Shown here: positions 35,730-43,239 of the stretch, one piece after another | Layout of the letters: every line of letters begins with the position of its first letter | Numbering within the stretch: the first letter of the stretch is position 1 | Origin: Bifidobacterium pullorum subsp. saeculare | GTDB lineage: Bacteria; Actinomycetota; Actinomycetes; Actinomycetales; Bifidobacteriaceae | Direction: 5' to 3' | Assembly: GCF_016899725.1 (NCBI RefSeq) | Contig: NZ_JACLYU010000010.1 | Coordinates: 1-64,000, forward strand | Length of the DNA stretch: 64,000 bases | Position numbers and translations under genes: made by a program | Notes under the pieces: generated by a model | What the model saw: the letters and a program-made list of their open reading frames with translations, nothing else | Databases searched by the model: none | Told to the model about the DNA's origin: nothing

Positions 35730-36824
35730 ATGTCGCTTACCATCGGAATCGTCGGACTGCCCAACGTGGGCAAGTCCACCATGTTCAACGCCCTGACCCG
35801 CAGCAACGTGCTCGCGGAGAACTACCCCTTCGCCACGATCGAGCCGAACACCGGCGTCGTGCCGCTGCCGGACGACCGGCTGCCGGTGCTCGCCAAGCTC
35901 GTGGGCACCGAGAAGATCGTGCCCGCCACCGTGACCTTCGTCGACATCGCCGGCATCGTCAAGGGCGCCTCGGAGGGCGAGGGCCTGGGCAACAAGTTCC
36001 TGGCCAACATCCGCGAGGCCGACGCGATCTGCGAGGTCGTGCGCGCCTTCCACGACGACGACATCGTCCACGTCAACGGCAGGATCGACCCGGCCGACGA
36101 CATCGACACCATCAACACCGAGCTCATCCTCGCCGACCTGCAGACCATCGAGAACGCGCTGCCCCGGCTGGAGAAGGACCTGCGCGGCAAGAAGATCGAA
36201 CCCGAGTATATGGAGGCCGTCAAGCAGGCCAAGGGCATCCTCGAAGCCGGCGAGACGCTTGACAAGGCGGCCCGCGAGGGACGCTTCGACAAGGCCGCGG
36301 TGGCCGAGCTGCACCTGATGACCGCCAAGCCGTTCATCTACGTGTTCAACGTGGACGACTCCGAGCTCACCGACGGAGCGCTCAAGGCGAAGCTGGCCGA
36401 ATCCGTCGCCCCCGCACCCGCGGTGTTCCTCAACGCGCAGTTCGAATCCGACCTCACGGAGCTCGACGAGGCGGACGCCCGCGAGATGCTCGAGGACGCC
36501 GGTCTCAAGGAATCCGGCCTCGACCAGCTGGCCCGCGTCGGCTACGACACGCTCGGCCTGTCCACCTTCCTGACCGCCGGCGTCAAGGAGGTGCGCGCCT
36601 GGCAGATCCACAAGGGCTTCACCGCACCGCAGGCGGCCGGCGTGATCCACTCCGACTTCGAGAAGGGCTTCATCAAGGCCGACATCGTCTCCTACGACGA
36701 CTTCGTGGCCGCCGGAGGCTCCATGGTGAAGATCAAGGAGGAAGGCAAGCTGCGCCAGGAGGGCCGCGACTACGTGATGCAGGACGGCGACATCGTGGAA
36801 TTCAAGTTCAATATAAGCCACTGA
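35730..36824 (+). CDS. ychF: YchF/OLA1-family ATPase
   Basis: The 364-residue P-loop protein has G1 [15 protein letters not shown], a G3-like motif [21 protein letters not shown] and the C-terminal TGS-like domain ending in the conserved block [19 protein letters not shown], then [26 protein letters not shown]. YchF binds ATP and ribosomes and is linked to translation under stress. It is the last host gene before the prophage, and its coding end is intact. Confidence 0.97.
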   Translation: MSLTIGIVGLPNVGKSTMFNALTRSNVLAENYPFATIEPNTGVVPLPDDRLPVLAKLVGTEKIVPATVTFVDIAGIVKGASEGEGLGNKFLANIREADAICEVVRAFHDDDIVHVNGRIDPADDIDTINTELILADLQTIENALPRLEKDLRGKKIEPEYMEAVKQAKGILEAGETLDKAAREGRFDKAAVAELHLMTAKPFIYVFNVDDSELTDGALKAKLAESVAPAPAVFLNAQFESDLTELDEADAREMLEDAGLKESGLDQLARVGYDTLGLSTFLTAGVKEVRAWQIHKGFTAPQAAGVIHSDFEKGFIKADIVSYDDFVAAGGSMVKIKEEGKLRQEGRDYVMQDGDIVEFKFNISH

Positions 36825-36840
36825 GCTTGTTGAGTATGGC

Positions 36841-36900
36841 GAAAACGGCGTGATTCCAACGTTTTCGGGTTGTCCGGAACGCTGGAAACGCCGTTTTTTC
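36841..36900 (+). terminator. long imperfect hairpin after ychF
   Basis: GAAAACGGCGT plus TTCCAACGTTTTCGG pairs with CCGGAACGCTGG plus AAACGCCGTTTTTTC, a stem of about 26 bp with a few mismatches and a TTGT loop. The 3' side ends in a six-T run. It is probably the ychF terminator and marks the host side of the junction. Confidence 0.75.
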
Positions 36901-36924
36901 GTGTTTTTTGAACGCGCGGAAAAT

Positions 36925-36960
36925 GGCCGTTTCTGCCACGTATCGGGCCGTTTGTGACAC
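36925..36960. repeat. integrase-flanking repeat, left copy
   Basis: GGCCGTTTCTGCCACGTA followed by TCGGGCCGTTTGT matches the segment at 38,282-38,317 with about four mismatches in 31 bases. The two copies bracket the integrase gene. Two GAGTAC words 12 bp apart follow at about 36,965-36,982. Such repeats are typical of integrase arm-binding sites; attL should lie in this 219-bp gap. Confidence 0.6.
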
Positions 36961-37043
36961 CGTTTGAGTACCTTTAGAGTACCCTTGCGGGACCGCATCC
37001 GGAGACACACTCGAAAGGGCGCTCCCGACAGAAGGGAGCCGAC

Positions 37044-38279
37044 ATGGCAGCCAAACGACGCACGCCGGGAGCCGGAAGCGTGTTCAGGGACGCGAACGGC
37101 GTCTGGCACTTCCGCAAGGACCTCGGCAAGGACCCCGCCACCGGCAAACGCCGCATGGTCCAGGCCAAGGGACGCACCAAGGCCGAAGCCAGGGAACGGT
37201 TCGACGCCAAAATCGCCGAGCTCGAACGCACCGGCCTCATGCCCGGCGCCAAATCCCCGTACCTCAACGACTACGTGGAACGCTGGCTGGAGGACTACCG
37301 GACGCGCGTCAAGCCCACCACCTACCGGACGCGCGCCGGCCGCCTGCATGCCTGCTGCCAGGTCATCGGCCACGTGCGCCTCACGGACCTGACTCCGGAG
37401 CATGTCCGCCGGTGCATGCGCGTGCTGGGGGAACGGCTCGCCCCCTCCACGCTGAAGGATCATTTCGTCAGCCTGAAGATGGTGCTGGACGACGCCGAAC
37501 TGGAGGAGCTGATCCCGGTGGACCCGTGCAGGAAGGTGCGGCCGCCGCGCGTGGAGCCGACCCCGGTGCGGATCCTCGCGCCCGACCAGCCGAAAAGGAT
37601 GATAGCCGCCGTCGGGTCGATGCCGGAATCAAGGCGCGGGCCGGTGGACATGGACGACAGCGTGGAGGTGTGGTCGCTCCTGTTCGAACTGGCGTTCACG
37701 TCCGGCATGCGCGCCGGCGAACGGTACGCGCTCATGCCATACGAGCTGGAACTGCGCGACGGCGTGCCCGGCATATTCGTGCAGCAGCAGATCCAGGAGT
37801 ACGGTCGTCCCGGCGAGGCGGTGATCCCCAAATGGCTCGACGCGGAGCACCTGTACGGGATCCTGTGGCTGACCACGCCCAAGACACGCGCCGCCACGCG
37901 GTTCGTGCCCATCCCGCAGGGATTGTGGGACCGGCTGTGGGCGCGCATCCGACGCCTGCATGTCGGCCCGCGTGAGCTCGTGTTCACGAACCAGCTGGGC
38001 CATCCGGTCCGCGAGGCCACGGAACGACACCATTGGCTGAAGGCGTTGGAGGCCGCGGGCCTGCCGCAGGTGCGGATCCACTCCGCCCGGCACTGGATGG
38101 CGTCGATGACCGCGCGCGCCGGCATGCCCGAGGACGCGCGCATCAGCATCATGGGCCACGTCAGCCTGCAGATGACCATGCACTACACCCACAGAGACGC
38201 CGCCTCGCTGGGGCGGCTGATGGCCGCCGCGATACCCGACCTGCACGACGGAACGGACGTCGAAATCGTCAATGTCTAA
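37044..38279 (+). CDS. int: tyrosine-type phage integrase
   Basis: The 411-residue recombinase has an N-terminal arm-binding region (GSVFRDANGVWHFRKDL, AKGRTKAEARERFDAK), a SAM-like core-binding domain (residues about 72-155) and a catalytic domain. The catalytic residues are all visible: Arg223 in TSGMRAGE, Lys280 in TPKTRAATR, His346 and Arg349 in HSARHW, His372 in MGHVSLQMT and Tyr381 in MHYTHRD. AGAAGGGAGCC precedes ATG. It is the first prophage gene and is transcribed away from ychF. Confidence 0.95.
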   Translation: MAAKRRTPGAGSVFRDANGVWHFRKDLGKDPATGKRRMVQAKGRTKAEARERFDAKIAELERTGLMPGAKSPYLNDYVERWLEDYRTRVKPTTYRTRAGRLHACCQVIGHVRLTDLTPEHVRRCMRVLGERLAPSTLKDHFVSLKMVLDDAELEELIPVDPCRKVRPPRVEPTPVRILAPDQPKRMIAAVGSMPESRRGPVDMDDSVEVWSLLFELAFTSGMRAGERYALMPYELELRDGVPGIFVQQQIQEYGRPGEAVIPKWLDAEHLYGILWLTTPKTRAATRFVPIPQGLWDRLWARIRRLHVGPRELVFTNQLGHPVREATERHHWLKALEAAGLPQVRIHSARHWMASMTARAGMPEDARISIMGHVSLQMTMHYTHRDAASLGRLMAAAIPDLHDGTDVEIVNV

Positions 38280-38281
38280 AA

Positions 38282-38317
38282 GGGCGGTTTCTGACACGTA
38301 ATGGGCCGTTTGTTTCG
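38282..38317. repeat. integrase-flanking repeat, right copy
   Basis: GGCGGTTTCTGACACGTA followed by ATGGGCCGTTTGT lies directly after the integrase stop and matches the left copy at 36,925-36,960. Adjacent on its right is the 9-8-9 inverted repeat. Confidence 0.6.
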
Positions 38318-38342
38318 ATATATGCTATGGGTGGCATATATC
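38317..38342. repeat. inverted repeat GATATATGC-N8-GCATATATC
   Basis: Perfect 9-bp arms surround an 8-bp asymmetric spacer (TATGGGTG). The geometry matches tyrosine-recombinase crossover sites as well as a dimer-bound operator. It lies between the integrase and the NUDIX gene and is AT-rich, so it may also overlap the promoter of the latter. Confidence 0.65.
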
Positions 38343-38349
38343 ATGGGTT

Positions 38350-39075
38350 ATGATGACACTTCGAATAAACGATGCAGAGCTTGAGGCGCTGCTTGCGGAA
38401 CGTTCCGGACGAATAGGGTGCGGATCGTGGAAGGTCGGTGTATCCGACATTCTTGCGGGAGCCGGATGGCCGATGGCTGCGTTCCCGTCCGGATGGTGCC
38501 CGTTGCTGAAATGGCCGCTGGGCCTGGCCGGAATCGGTTATTCGGTTTATGGGCTGGCTTCGGTGATACGGTCGGTGCGCGACCCGTATGATCATAAGAA
38601 ACTGTTGGAGGAGATCAAGCAAATGGACAGGACGGAGAAACGTAGTTCCATAGTCGCTGTCCGTGACGCCTCCGGGACCGCGCGCAATAGGTATCTCCTA
38701 TATGAGGACACCAGATGGGGCTGTGACTTCTTCCCGAACCACGACACCGAGGGAACCGTTCAGATGGAGAAGCCGGAACTGTCCAAGTGGCTGTCCGGCA
38801 CATTCGAGATACCTGAATCGGCCTTCAATCTCTCCTATATTCGAGAGATGAGCCACTCCAAGCCCTCTCGGTCGCATGGCGGTGAGATGCGCGACTACGT
38901 GTATCGTCTCTGGGTCGCCGACGTGACCGAAATGCCTGAGATCTGGAAACAACCACAGTTCGAAGTGGGCGGATATTCATGCCGATGGGAGACCATAGCC
39001 GGTATGGAGGCGGACCAACATATCATGGAGATCAACGAAGACGTGGTCGGCATGGTGAAAGGATTCGTCCACTGA
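38350..39075 (+). CDS. Cap16-like SMODS-associated NUDIX membrane protein
   Basis: The 241-residue protein has an N-terminal region with one or two membrane helices (near residues 33-48 and 54-74), a linker (KKLLEEIKQMDRTEKRSS) and a C-terminal domain. The order IVAVRD, RYLLYEDTRWGCDFFPNHDTEG, LSKWLSGTFEI, KPSRS, YVYRLWVADV and CRWETI follows the SMODS-associated NUDIX family as I remember it. In CBASS, Cap16 combines membrane helices with this domain as a cyclic-nucleotide effector. No canonical Nudix box (GX5EX7REUXEEXGU) is present, as in other S-NUDIX proteins. No CD-NTase gene lies nearby. It looks like a prophage cargo gene; its function here is unknown. Confidence 0.65.
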   Translation: MMTLRINDAELEALLAERSGRIGCGSWKVGVSDILAGAGWPMAAFPSGWCPLLKWPLGLAGIGYSVYGLASVIRSVRDPYDHKKLLEEIKQMDRTEKRSSIVAVRDASGTARNRYLLYEDTRWGCDFFPNHDTEGTVQMEKPELSKWLSGTFEIPESAFNLSYIREMSHSKPSRSHGGEMRDYVYRLWVADVTEMPEIWKQPQFEVGGYSCRWETIAGMEADQHIMEINEDVVGMVKGFVH

Positions 39076-39082
39076 AACGATG

Positions 39083-39117
39083 TTCGGTCCCGCAACCAGC
39101 ATGGGTGCGGGACCGAA
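39083..39117. terminator. bidirectional terminator, 12-bp perfect stem
   Basis: TTCGGTCCCGCA pairs perfectly with TGCGGGACCGAA around an 11-base loop, between the convergent NUDIX and ImmA genes. TTTT follows a few bases after on the top strand. Confidence 0.85.
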
Positions 39118-39123
39118 CCGTTT

Positions 39124-39552
39124 TCACGTGCGTGCCGTGTCGTGCAGCATGCTCCTGTAGTCCTCGACGATCTCCTGGGTGACGTTGAGCTCGCCGGCGA
39201 TCAGTCCGGGTTTGCCGTCCCAGATGTTTTCGGCGGTCGCGTACTCCAACGGGCTGATGAGGCGTCTGGCGGTTTCCAGTCGTGTGCGTCGTTCGTGCCG
39301 GTTGCCGATGACGCCGGTGCAGGATTGGTCGCCGTGGAGCCAGTGGACGAGCTCGTGCACCAATGTGCAGCGTTTGCGCGTGTAGGTCATGCGCCGGTCG
39401 ATGAGGATCAGGCGTTTCGACTCGTCGTAGAGTCCGTACGTCCTGTCGGGGAGCAGGGCGCTGCATACGCATACGTCCAGGCCGATGATCGCGTTGCGCA
39501 TCTGCCCGTAGGTCAGTCGCGACAGGTCGGGCAGTGTGCGGGGGTTCGTCAT
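39124..39552 (-). CDS. ImmA/IrrE-family metallopeptidase
   Basis: The 142-residue protein has the zinc-protease motif HELVHWLHGD and upstream strands ending in LILIDRRMTYTRKRCTLV, as in ImmA. In integrative elements and phages these proteases cleave the repressor to start induction. It lies downstream of, and overlaps by four bases, the repressor-like gene in the same transcript, the normal ImmR-ImmA order. Confidence 0.85.
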   Translation of the reverse strand: MTNPRTLPDLSRLTYGQMRNAIIGLDVCVCSALLPDRTYGLYDESKRLILIDRRMTYTRKRCTLVHELVHWLHGDQSCTGVIGNRHERRTRLETARRLISPLEYATAENIWDGKPGLIAGELNVTQEIVEDYRSMLHDTART

Positions 39553-40013
39553 GCGGCATCATCCCCTTCGTCGTCGAGTTTGTGGTCGCCGTGGTAGGCG
39601 GCGAGGCCCACGTCGGGTTTGCCGAGCTTGTTGATGGTGTCGGCGATCTCGTCGTCGGTGACCTGGCGGCGGTCGAGGTCGTTGGGGTCGCCCTTCCATA
39701 CGGGTTGGTCGGCGAGCGATGGGTCGCGGTCGAGACGCGACGCGATCTCTCGGAGTAATTCATCGGATGAAGCGTTCTTAAGCGAATCGGAGATTTCAAG
39801 CATTCTGATATCGCTGTCGTCTAGAAGCCCGAGAGCGACTAATCCTTCAATCGCTGATACCCCATAAGCCCTCGCGATTTTCACAACGCTTTGCGCAGAC
39901 AGTTTGTCTGGAAGTTGCCGGTAAAGGGAAGAAGGGACTATCCCGGCATTTTCGGCAACCATATTTTGCGAATCGTTACCGACTGTAGCTTTATACCATT
40001 CTGCAATATTCAT
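39549..40013 (-). CDS. phage repressor (HTH, ImmR-like)
   Basis: About 154 residues from ATG at 40,011-40,013 (MNIAEWYKATVG). The N-terminal helix-turn-helix is visible in NMVAENAGIVPSSLYRQLPDKLSAQSVVKIARAYG, followed by an acidic C-terminal region (DDSDIRMLEISDSL, DDEIADTINKLG). No ribosome site precedes the ATG, and a -10-like CATAAT ends 7 bp before it, so the message is probably leaderless. An ATG three codons upstream would lie inside the -10. It is paired with the ImmA protease downstream. Confidence 0.8.
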   Translation of the reverse strand: MNIAEWYKATVGNDSQNMVAENAGIVPSSLYRQLPDKLSAQSVVKIARAYGVSAIEGLVALGLLDDSDIRMLEISDSLKNASSDELLREIASRLDRDPSLADQPVWKGDPNDLDRRQVTDDEIADTINKLGKPDVGLAAYHGDHKLDDEGDDAA

Positions 40014-40101
40014 GTCTTGCATTATGCAACATTGGTATGAAAAATGCAACACGCCGAGTTTTGCGTGTTGCTTGACAAATTTTGCAACATGCATTTAAAT
40101 C
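40014..40101. promoter_or_regulatory. divergent promoter/operator switch of the prophage
   Basis: Leftward promoter: -35 TTGCAT (complement of 40,044-40,049), 17-bp spacer, -10 CATAAT (complement of 40,021-40,026). Rightward promoter: TTGACA (40,072-40,077), 17-bp spacer, TTAAAT (40,095-40,100). Dyads: TTGCATTATGCAA (40,017-40,029) over the leftward -10; GCAACACGC-N8-GCGTGTTGC (40,046-40,071) between the two -35 boxes; TGCAACATGCA (40,083-40,093) in the rightward spacer. All share the TGCAA half-site, so they look like three operators for one repressor. Confidence 0.75.
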
Positions 40102-40271
40102 GCTTTGCAGAACGCAATACTTGAATTGCGGAATGCGAAATCGGAAATGAAAGGTTGGTGGTTGCGGTGAAGGGCTGCTGGCATATCGATGCGAAGGAGA
40201 TGGAAACCGCGATGAATCGCGATCCGGGGCGACGCATCGTAACGGCCGACTATGTTCCCGCATCGACCCCG
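40102..40271. other. leader region downstream of the rightward phage promoter
   Basis: No gene of normal size is convincing here. A seven-codon frame (MKGWWLR, stop) starts at about 40,148 after the promoter. The region is AT-richer than its surroundings and lies beyond the stop of the leftward gene at 40,272. It may encode a leader peptide, a small RNA or an untranslated leader. Confidence 0.35.
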
Positions 40272-40865
40272 TTATGCGAGAAGGTGCGTGCAGTCGATTG
40301 TCTGGTGAACTACCTGGCTGCGGTGCATCCCGAGTTCGGTGACCCATTTGATGTGCACGTCGATGGAGACGCGCACGCGCATGTTCATACGTCGGTTCCA
40401 TGCGACGGAAGCGCTGCGTTCGAGGCGCTGCTCAAGCGCGCCGGACAAGTCGATGCTTTCTTTGCCGAAACCGGGTATCTGGTCGAACACCGCGCCAGTT
40501 ATGCGGTTCTCACCGGAAAGAACGGTGACGGCGACCTGACGACCGGCCCATGCGCAGTCGTTCATGATGACAAGGGCTATCCCGTCATGTTCGTCAGTCC
40601 GGACGCGCCAATCGTATTCGCTCTGGTCGAGGGACGCGTCGAGCGTCCGCTTCCCGATCTGGTTCGCGTGCTCGGCTATCTGATTTGCCTGTTCGGCCAG
40701 TTCGTTGGCCTTCCCGGCTTCACGGTTGCCCTCCTGCGCTATCTGGTTGCCGGTTTCCGCGAGCGTGTTCGAACGATGGGACTGGAAGATGCTTGCGATC
40801 CCGGCGCCGCTTCCGATCGAGCCGATGGCCGAGATGACCGCGGAGATGATGTTGGCGAGCTGCAT
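40272..40865 (-). CDS. phage protein with hydrophobic N-terminus and coiled coil
   Basis: The 197-residue protein starts with a hydrophobic Gly/Ser/Ile stretch (NIISAVISAIGSIGSGAGIASIF), then a heptad-like segment rich in Gln, Asn, Ala and Glu (about residues 38-72) and a soluble domain (YDWRVRTDEHDGIALVIMNDCAWAGRQVAV). A strong AAGGAAGG site precedes ATG at 40,863-40,865. It looks like a membrane- or envelope-associated protein, perhaps superinfection exclusion, but I know no family. It runs opposite to the early operon and antisense to the rightward promoter transcript. A long frame on the other strand lacks these features. Confidence 0.65.
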   Translation of the reverse strand: MQLANIISAVISAIGSIGSGAGIASIFQSHRSNTLAETGNQIAQEGNREAGKANELAEQANQIAEHANQIGKRTLDASLDQSEYDWRVRTDEHDGIALVIMNDCAWAGRQVAVTVLSGENRITGAVFDQIPGFGKESIDLSGALEQRLERSASVAWNRRMNMRVRVSIDVHIKWVTELGMHRSQVVHQTIDCTHLLA

Positions 40866-40984
40866 TGATCCTTCCTTTCCCCGTCGTTGCGACGGACTTG
40901 ATGTTGGGCAATTTTCAAGCCTAGCGCGGCGGGGAAGGGACCCAAACCGTAAACCAAACCAAGCCCAGTGAAAGGAGTTGCCCT

Positions 40985-41245
40985 ATGACCGCGCAGACGT
41001 TGTTCCGTCCGGAGTTCCTGGAACGGACGAAGCGCATGAGCGGGTTGAAGACGGACGCCGCGTTCGCGGGCGCCATAGGCGTCAGCGAGAGCGTGCTGAA
41101 CAAGGCGAGGAGGACGAACGTGTGCACGCCGGCCATGCTGGTCGGCCTGTGGCGCGCGTTCGGATTCCAGCCCGGCGAGATCTGCTACATCGCCGACGAC
41201 GGAAAAGAAGAGGCCGCGGGTGCAACCACGGCCCAAACCAAATGA
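40985..41245 (+). CDS. small phage HTH DNA-binding protein
   Basis: The 86-residue protein has a helix-turn-helix-like stretch (TDAAFAGAIGVSESVLNKARR) followed by VGLWRAFGFQPGEICYIADD, as in short XRE-type or Cro-like phage regulators. AAAGGAG lies nine bases before ATG. It is the first clear gene of the rightward early operon, just ahead of the antirepressor, a place where Cro/excisionase-like proteins are usual. Confidence 0.75.
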   Translation: MTAQTLFRPEFLERTKRMSGLKTDAAFAGAIGVSESVLNKARRTNVCTPAMLVGLWRAFGFQPGEICYIADDGKEEAAGATTAQTK

Positions 41246-41260
41246 AAGAAGGTAAATCAA

Positions 41261-42025
41261 ATGGTTGATTCCACAGTACAGCCCTTCGAGTTCAAGGGCA
41301 ACCCGGTCGCGACGGTCACGTTGGAGAACGGGGACATCCTGTTCTGCGCCAAGCACGTCGCTACGGCACTCGGCTACGCGAACACCAACGACGCCATTAA
41401 GAAGCATTGCAAGGGCATCGCGAATCGCTACCCCCTTGAGACGGCCGGTGGCGTTCAGATGATGGTGTTCATTTCCGAGGGTGATGTGTACCGGCTGATT
41501 GCGTCGAGCAAGCTGCCGAGCGCCGTCGAGTTCGAGCACTGGCTGTTCGACGAGGTCGTCCCGCAGATCCGCCGCACCGGCGGCTACATCCCCACGGGGG
41601 AGTCGCCGGAGGAGACGATGGCCCGCGCGGTCCTGATCGCGCAGGAGACCATTCGCCGGCAGAAGGCCAAGCTGGAGGAGCAGGCGCCGAAGGTGCTGTT
41701 CGCCGACGCGGTCGCTTCCAGCAAACGCAGCATCCTGATCGGTGAGCTCGCGAAGATCCTCAAACAGAACGGCATGGATACCGGTCAGAACCGTCTGTTC
41801 AAACGGCTGCGCGAGGACGGGTACCTGATGAAGAAGAACGGCGTGCCCAACATGCCCACCCAACGGGCCATGGAGCTCGGCCTGTTCGAGGTCAAGGAGA
41901 CCAGCATCAGCCACGCCGACGGGCACAGCAGCCTGAACTTCACCACGAAGGTCACCCCCAAGGGCCAGCAGTACTTCATCCAGAAGTACCTCAAGTACAA
42001 GCCGCTCGACATCGAGGAATCGTGA
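41261..42025 (+). CDS. phage antirepressor (Bro-N plus KilAC/ANT)
   Basis: The 254-residue protein has an N-terminal Bro-N domain (ILFCAKHVATALGYANTNDAIKKHCKG, FISEGDVYRLIASSKLPSAVEFEHWLFDEVVPQIRRTGGY) and a C-terminal ANT/KilAC domain (ILIGELAKILKQNGMDTGQNRLFKRLREDGYL, TPKGQQYF). Antirepressors of this type inactivate the phage repressor. GAAAGAAGG precedes ATG. It overlaps the following small HTH gene. Confidence 0.93.
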   Translation: MVDSTVQPFEFKGNPVATVTLENGDILFCAKHVATALGYANTNDAIKKHCKGIANRYPLETAGGVQMMVFISEGDVYRLIASSKLPSAVEFEHWLFDEVVPQIRRTGGYIPTGESPEETMARAVLIAQETIRRQKAKLEEQAPKVLFADAVASSKRSILIGELAKILKQNGMDTGQNRLFKRLREDGYLMKKNGVPNMPTQRAMELGLFEVKETSISHADGHSSLNFTTKVTPKGQQYFIQKYLKYKPLDIEES

Positions 42026-42252
42026 TGTGCGAGCCATTGCGTGATCCGAGTCGTGTCCCGTTGGGTGAGCGGCTCGCATGGTCGCCGGAGCAGGCGGCGC
42101 AGGTGTATTCGCTCGACGTGCGCGGCGTGCGCCGTGCCATAGACGATGGCGATCTGGACAGTTTCCGCGCGCCGAACCGTGACGGCAAACCCGGCAGGCG
42201 TCGGGTCAGCCGTGCGGCGATGGAACGGTGGATCAAGAGCATGGAGGAATAG
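42022..42252 (+). CDS. excisionase-like / HTH small protein
   Basis: The 76-residue protein has a MerR-like helix-turn-helix (SPEQAAQVYSLDVRGVRRAIDDGDLDSF) followed by a basic wing (GKPGRRRVSRAAMERWI), the format of excisionase-type helix_turn_helix_17 domains. It starts at GTG or ATG overlapping the antirepressor stop. A role in excision or early control is likely by size and context. Confidence 0.75.
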   Translation: MMCEPLRDPSRVPLGERLAWSPEQAAQVYSLDVRGVRRAIDDGDLDSFRAPNRDGKPGRRRVSRAAMERWIKSMEE

Positions 42253-42255
42253 ACG

Positions 42256-42492
42256 ATGAGGCATCGCAAGACGCCGTCTCCGTTGACGGTGAAGCAACGG
42301 CAGCAGAAGCTCGCGTTCTGCCTCGTCGTGGGCGCCGGGCTCGTCCTGATCGCGGGCTGGGGGCTGGTCTGGTGGCTTGCCGCCCTCTTGGATGGCGCGT
42401 TCAGCGTGCTGCATTTCCTGGCGTTCGTGCTTGGCGGTCTGCTGGGCGTGACGCTGCTGTCGATCGCCGACCGCGAGGACGGCGGCGAATAA
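42256..42492 (+). CDS. small membrane protein
   Basis: The 78-residue protein has a basic N-terminus (RHRKTPSPLTVKQRQQK), two membrane helices (about residues 19-41 and 49-69) and an acidic tail. I recognise no family. It follows the HTH gene by three bases and precedes a 121-bp gap. Confidence 0.7.
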   Translation: MRHRKTPSPLTVKQRQQKLAFCLVVGAGLVLIAGWGLVWWLAALLDGAFSVLHFLAFVLGGLLGVTLLSIADREDGGE

Positions 42493-42613
42493 GGCTTCCC
42501 GGTGTCGGACTCGTCACCGGCATCGGGCGGAACAAACAAACAAGTGGGCGTCGCATCCGCGCCTAGGAAACGAGGGGTGCGACGCCCGACACCACATCAG
42601 TTGAAAGGAGCAT

Positions 42614-42967
42614 ATGGTGTCACAGTCAACAGTAACCGAACCCGGCAATGAGCCTGTCCTCATCAGCCTGCCGGACGGCACGACCATCGCCGTGCACGCG
42701 CACTCATGGGAGGTCATCGACTTCCCCGAAGGAACCGCGGAGGCCTGCCACGCGGAGTCCGACGCGGAGCGCATGATCCACCGGTACACGGACATGCTCG
42801 ACGACCTGAACGACATCACCGCCTGCCTGCTACGGGAGGCGAGCGCGAACGGTCACACCGCATTGCAGCGCAGCTGCATCAACATCCTGAACATCGCGTG
42901 CAGCGCCCGCGAATGGCTGAACGCGGAGGAGCGTCGCATGCGTGAGCGCGGGGAGGCGGAAAGGTGA
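42614..42967 (+). CDS. phage early protein, unknown
   Basis: The 117-residue acidic protein has a short beta-rich start (PVLISLPDGTTIAVHAHSWEVIDF) and a helical second half with CINILNIACSAREWLNAEERRM. Function unknown. GAAAGGAGC precedes ATG, and its stop overlaps the next start as ATGA-type coupling. Confidence 0.7.
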   Translation: MVSQSTVTEPGNEPVLISLPDGTTIAVHAHSWEVIDFPEGTAEACHAESDAERMIHRYTDMLDDLNDITACLLREASANGHTALQRSCINILNIACSAREWLNAEERRMRERGEAER

Positions 42968-43239
42968 ACGGCAAGGACAACCCGTGGAAGAACGTGGCCG
43001 GCGTCTATTACCACGTCGACTGCCTGTCTGATGTGGCTCCGGGCGACGTCGTCTACCTGAGCAACGCGGGCGGGTCGCTGATGGTCGCGTACAAGGTCGG
43101 TTCGGTCGTCAGGTGCAATGGTCTGACCCACCTGTACGTGTCCGGGCTGACCGGACGCAAGTACACGATCGGCGGCGCTTCGACGATGCGCTTCCACGAA
43201 GCCCGACGACCCGTCGCGGACAAGGTGGGAGAGAAGTGA
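42964..43239 (+). CDS. small phage protein, unknown
   Basis: The 91-residue protein has a predicted small beta-barrel-like pattern (GDVVYLSNAGGSLMVAYKVGSVV, GLTHLYVSGLTGRKYTIGG). No family recognised. The start overlaps the preceding stop, and the stop overlaps the GTG start of rusA, so it is part of one coupled early operon. Confidence 0.7.
   Translation: MNGKDNPWKNVAGVYYHVDCLSDVAPGDVVYLSNAGGSLMVAYKVGSVVRCNGLTHLYVSGLTGRKYTIGGASTMRFHEARRPVADKVGEK

Noticed and set aside
40155-40868. Long rightward open frame opposite the coiled-coil gene
   Set aside because: It has no ribosome site at a sensible distance, no recognisable domain, and its codons mirror the opposite gene, which has a strong AAGGAAGG site and regular heptads.
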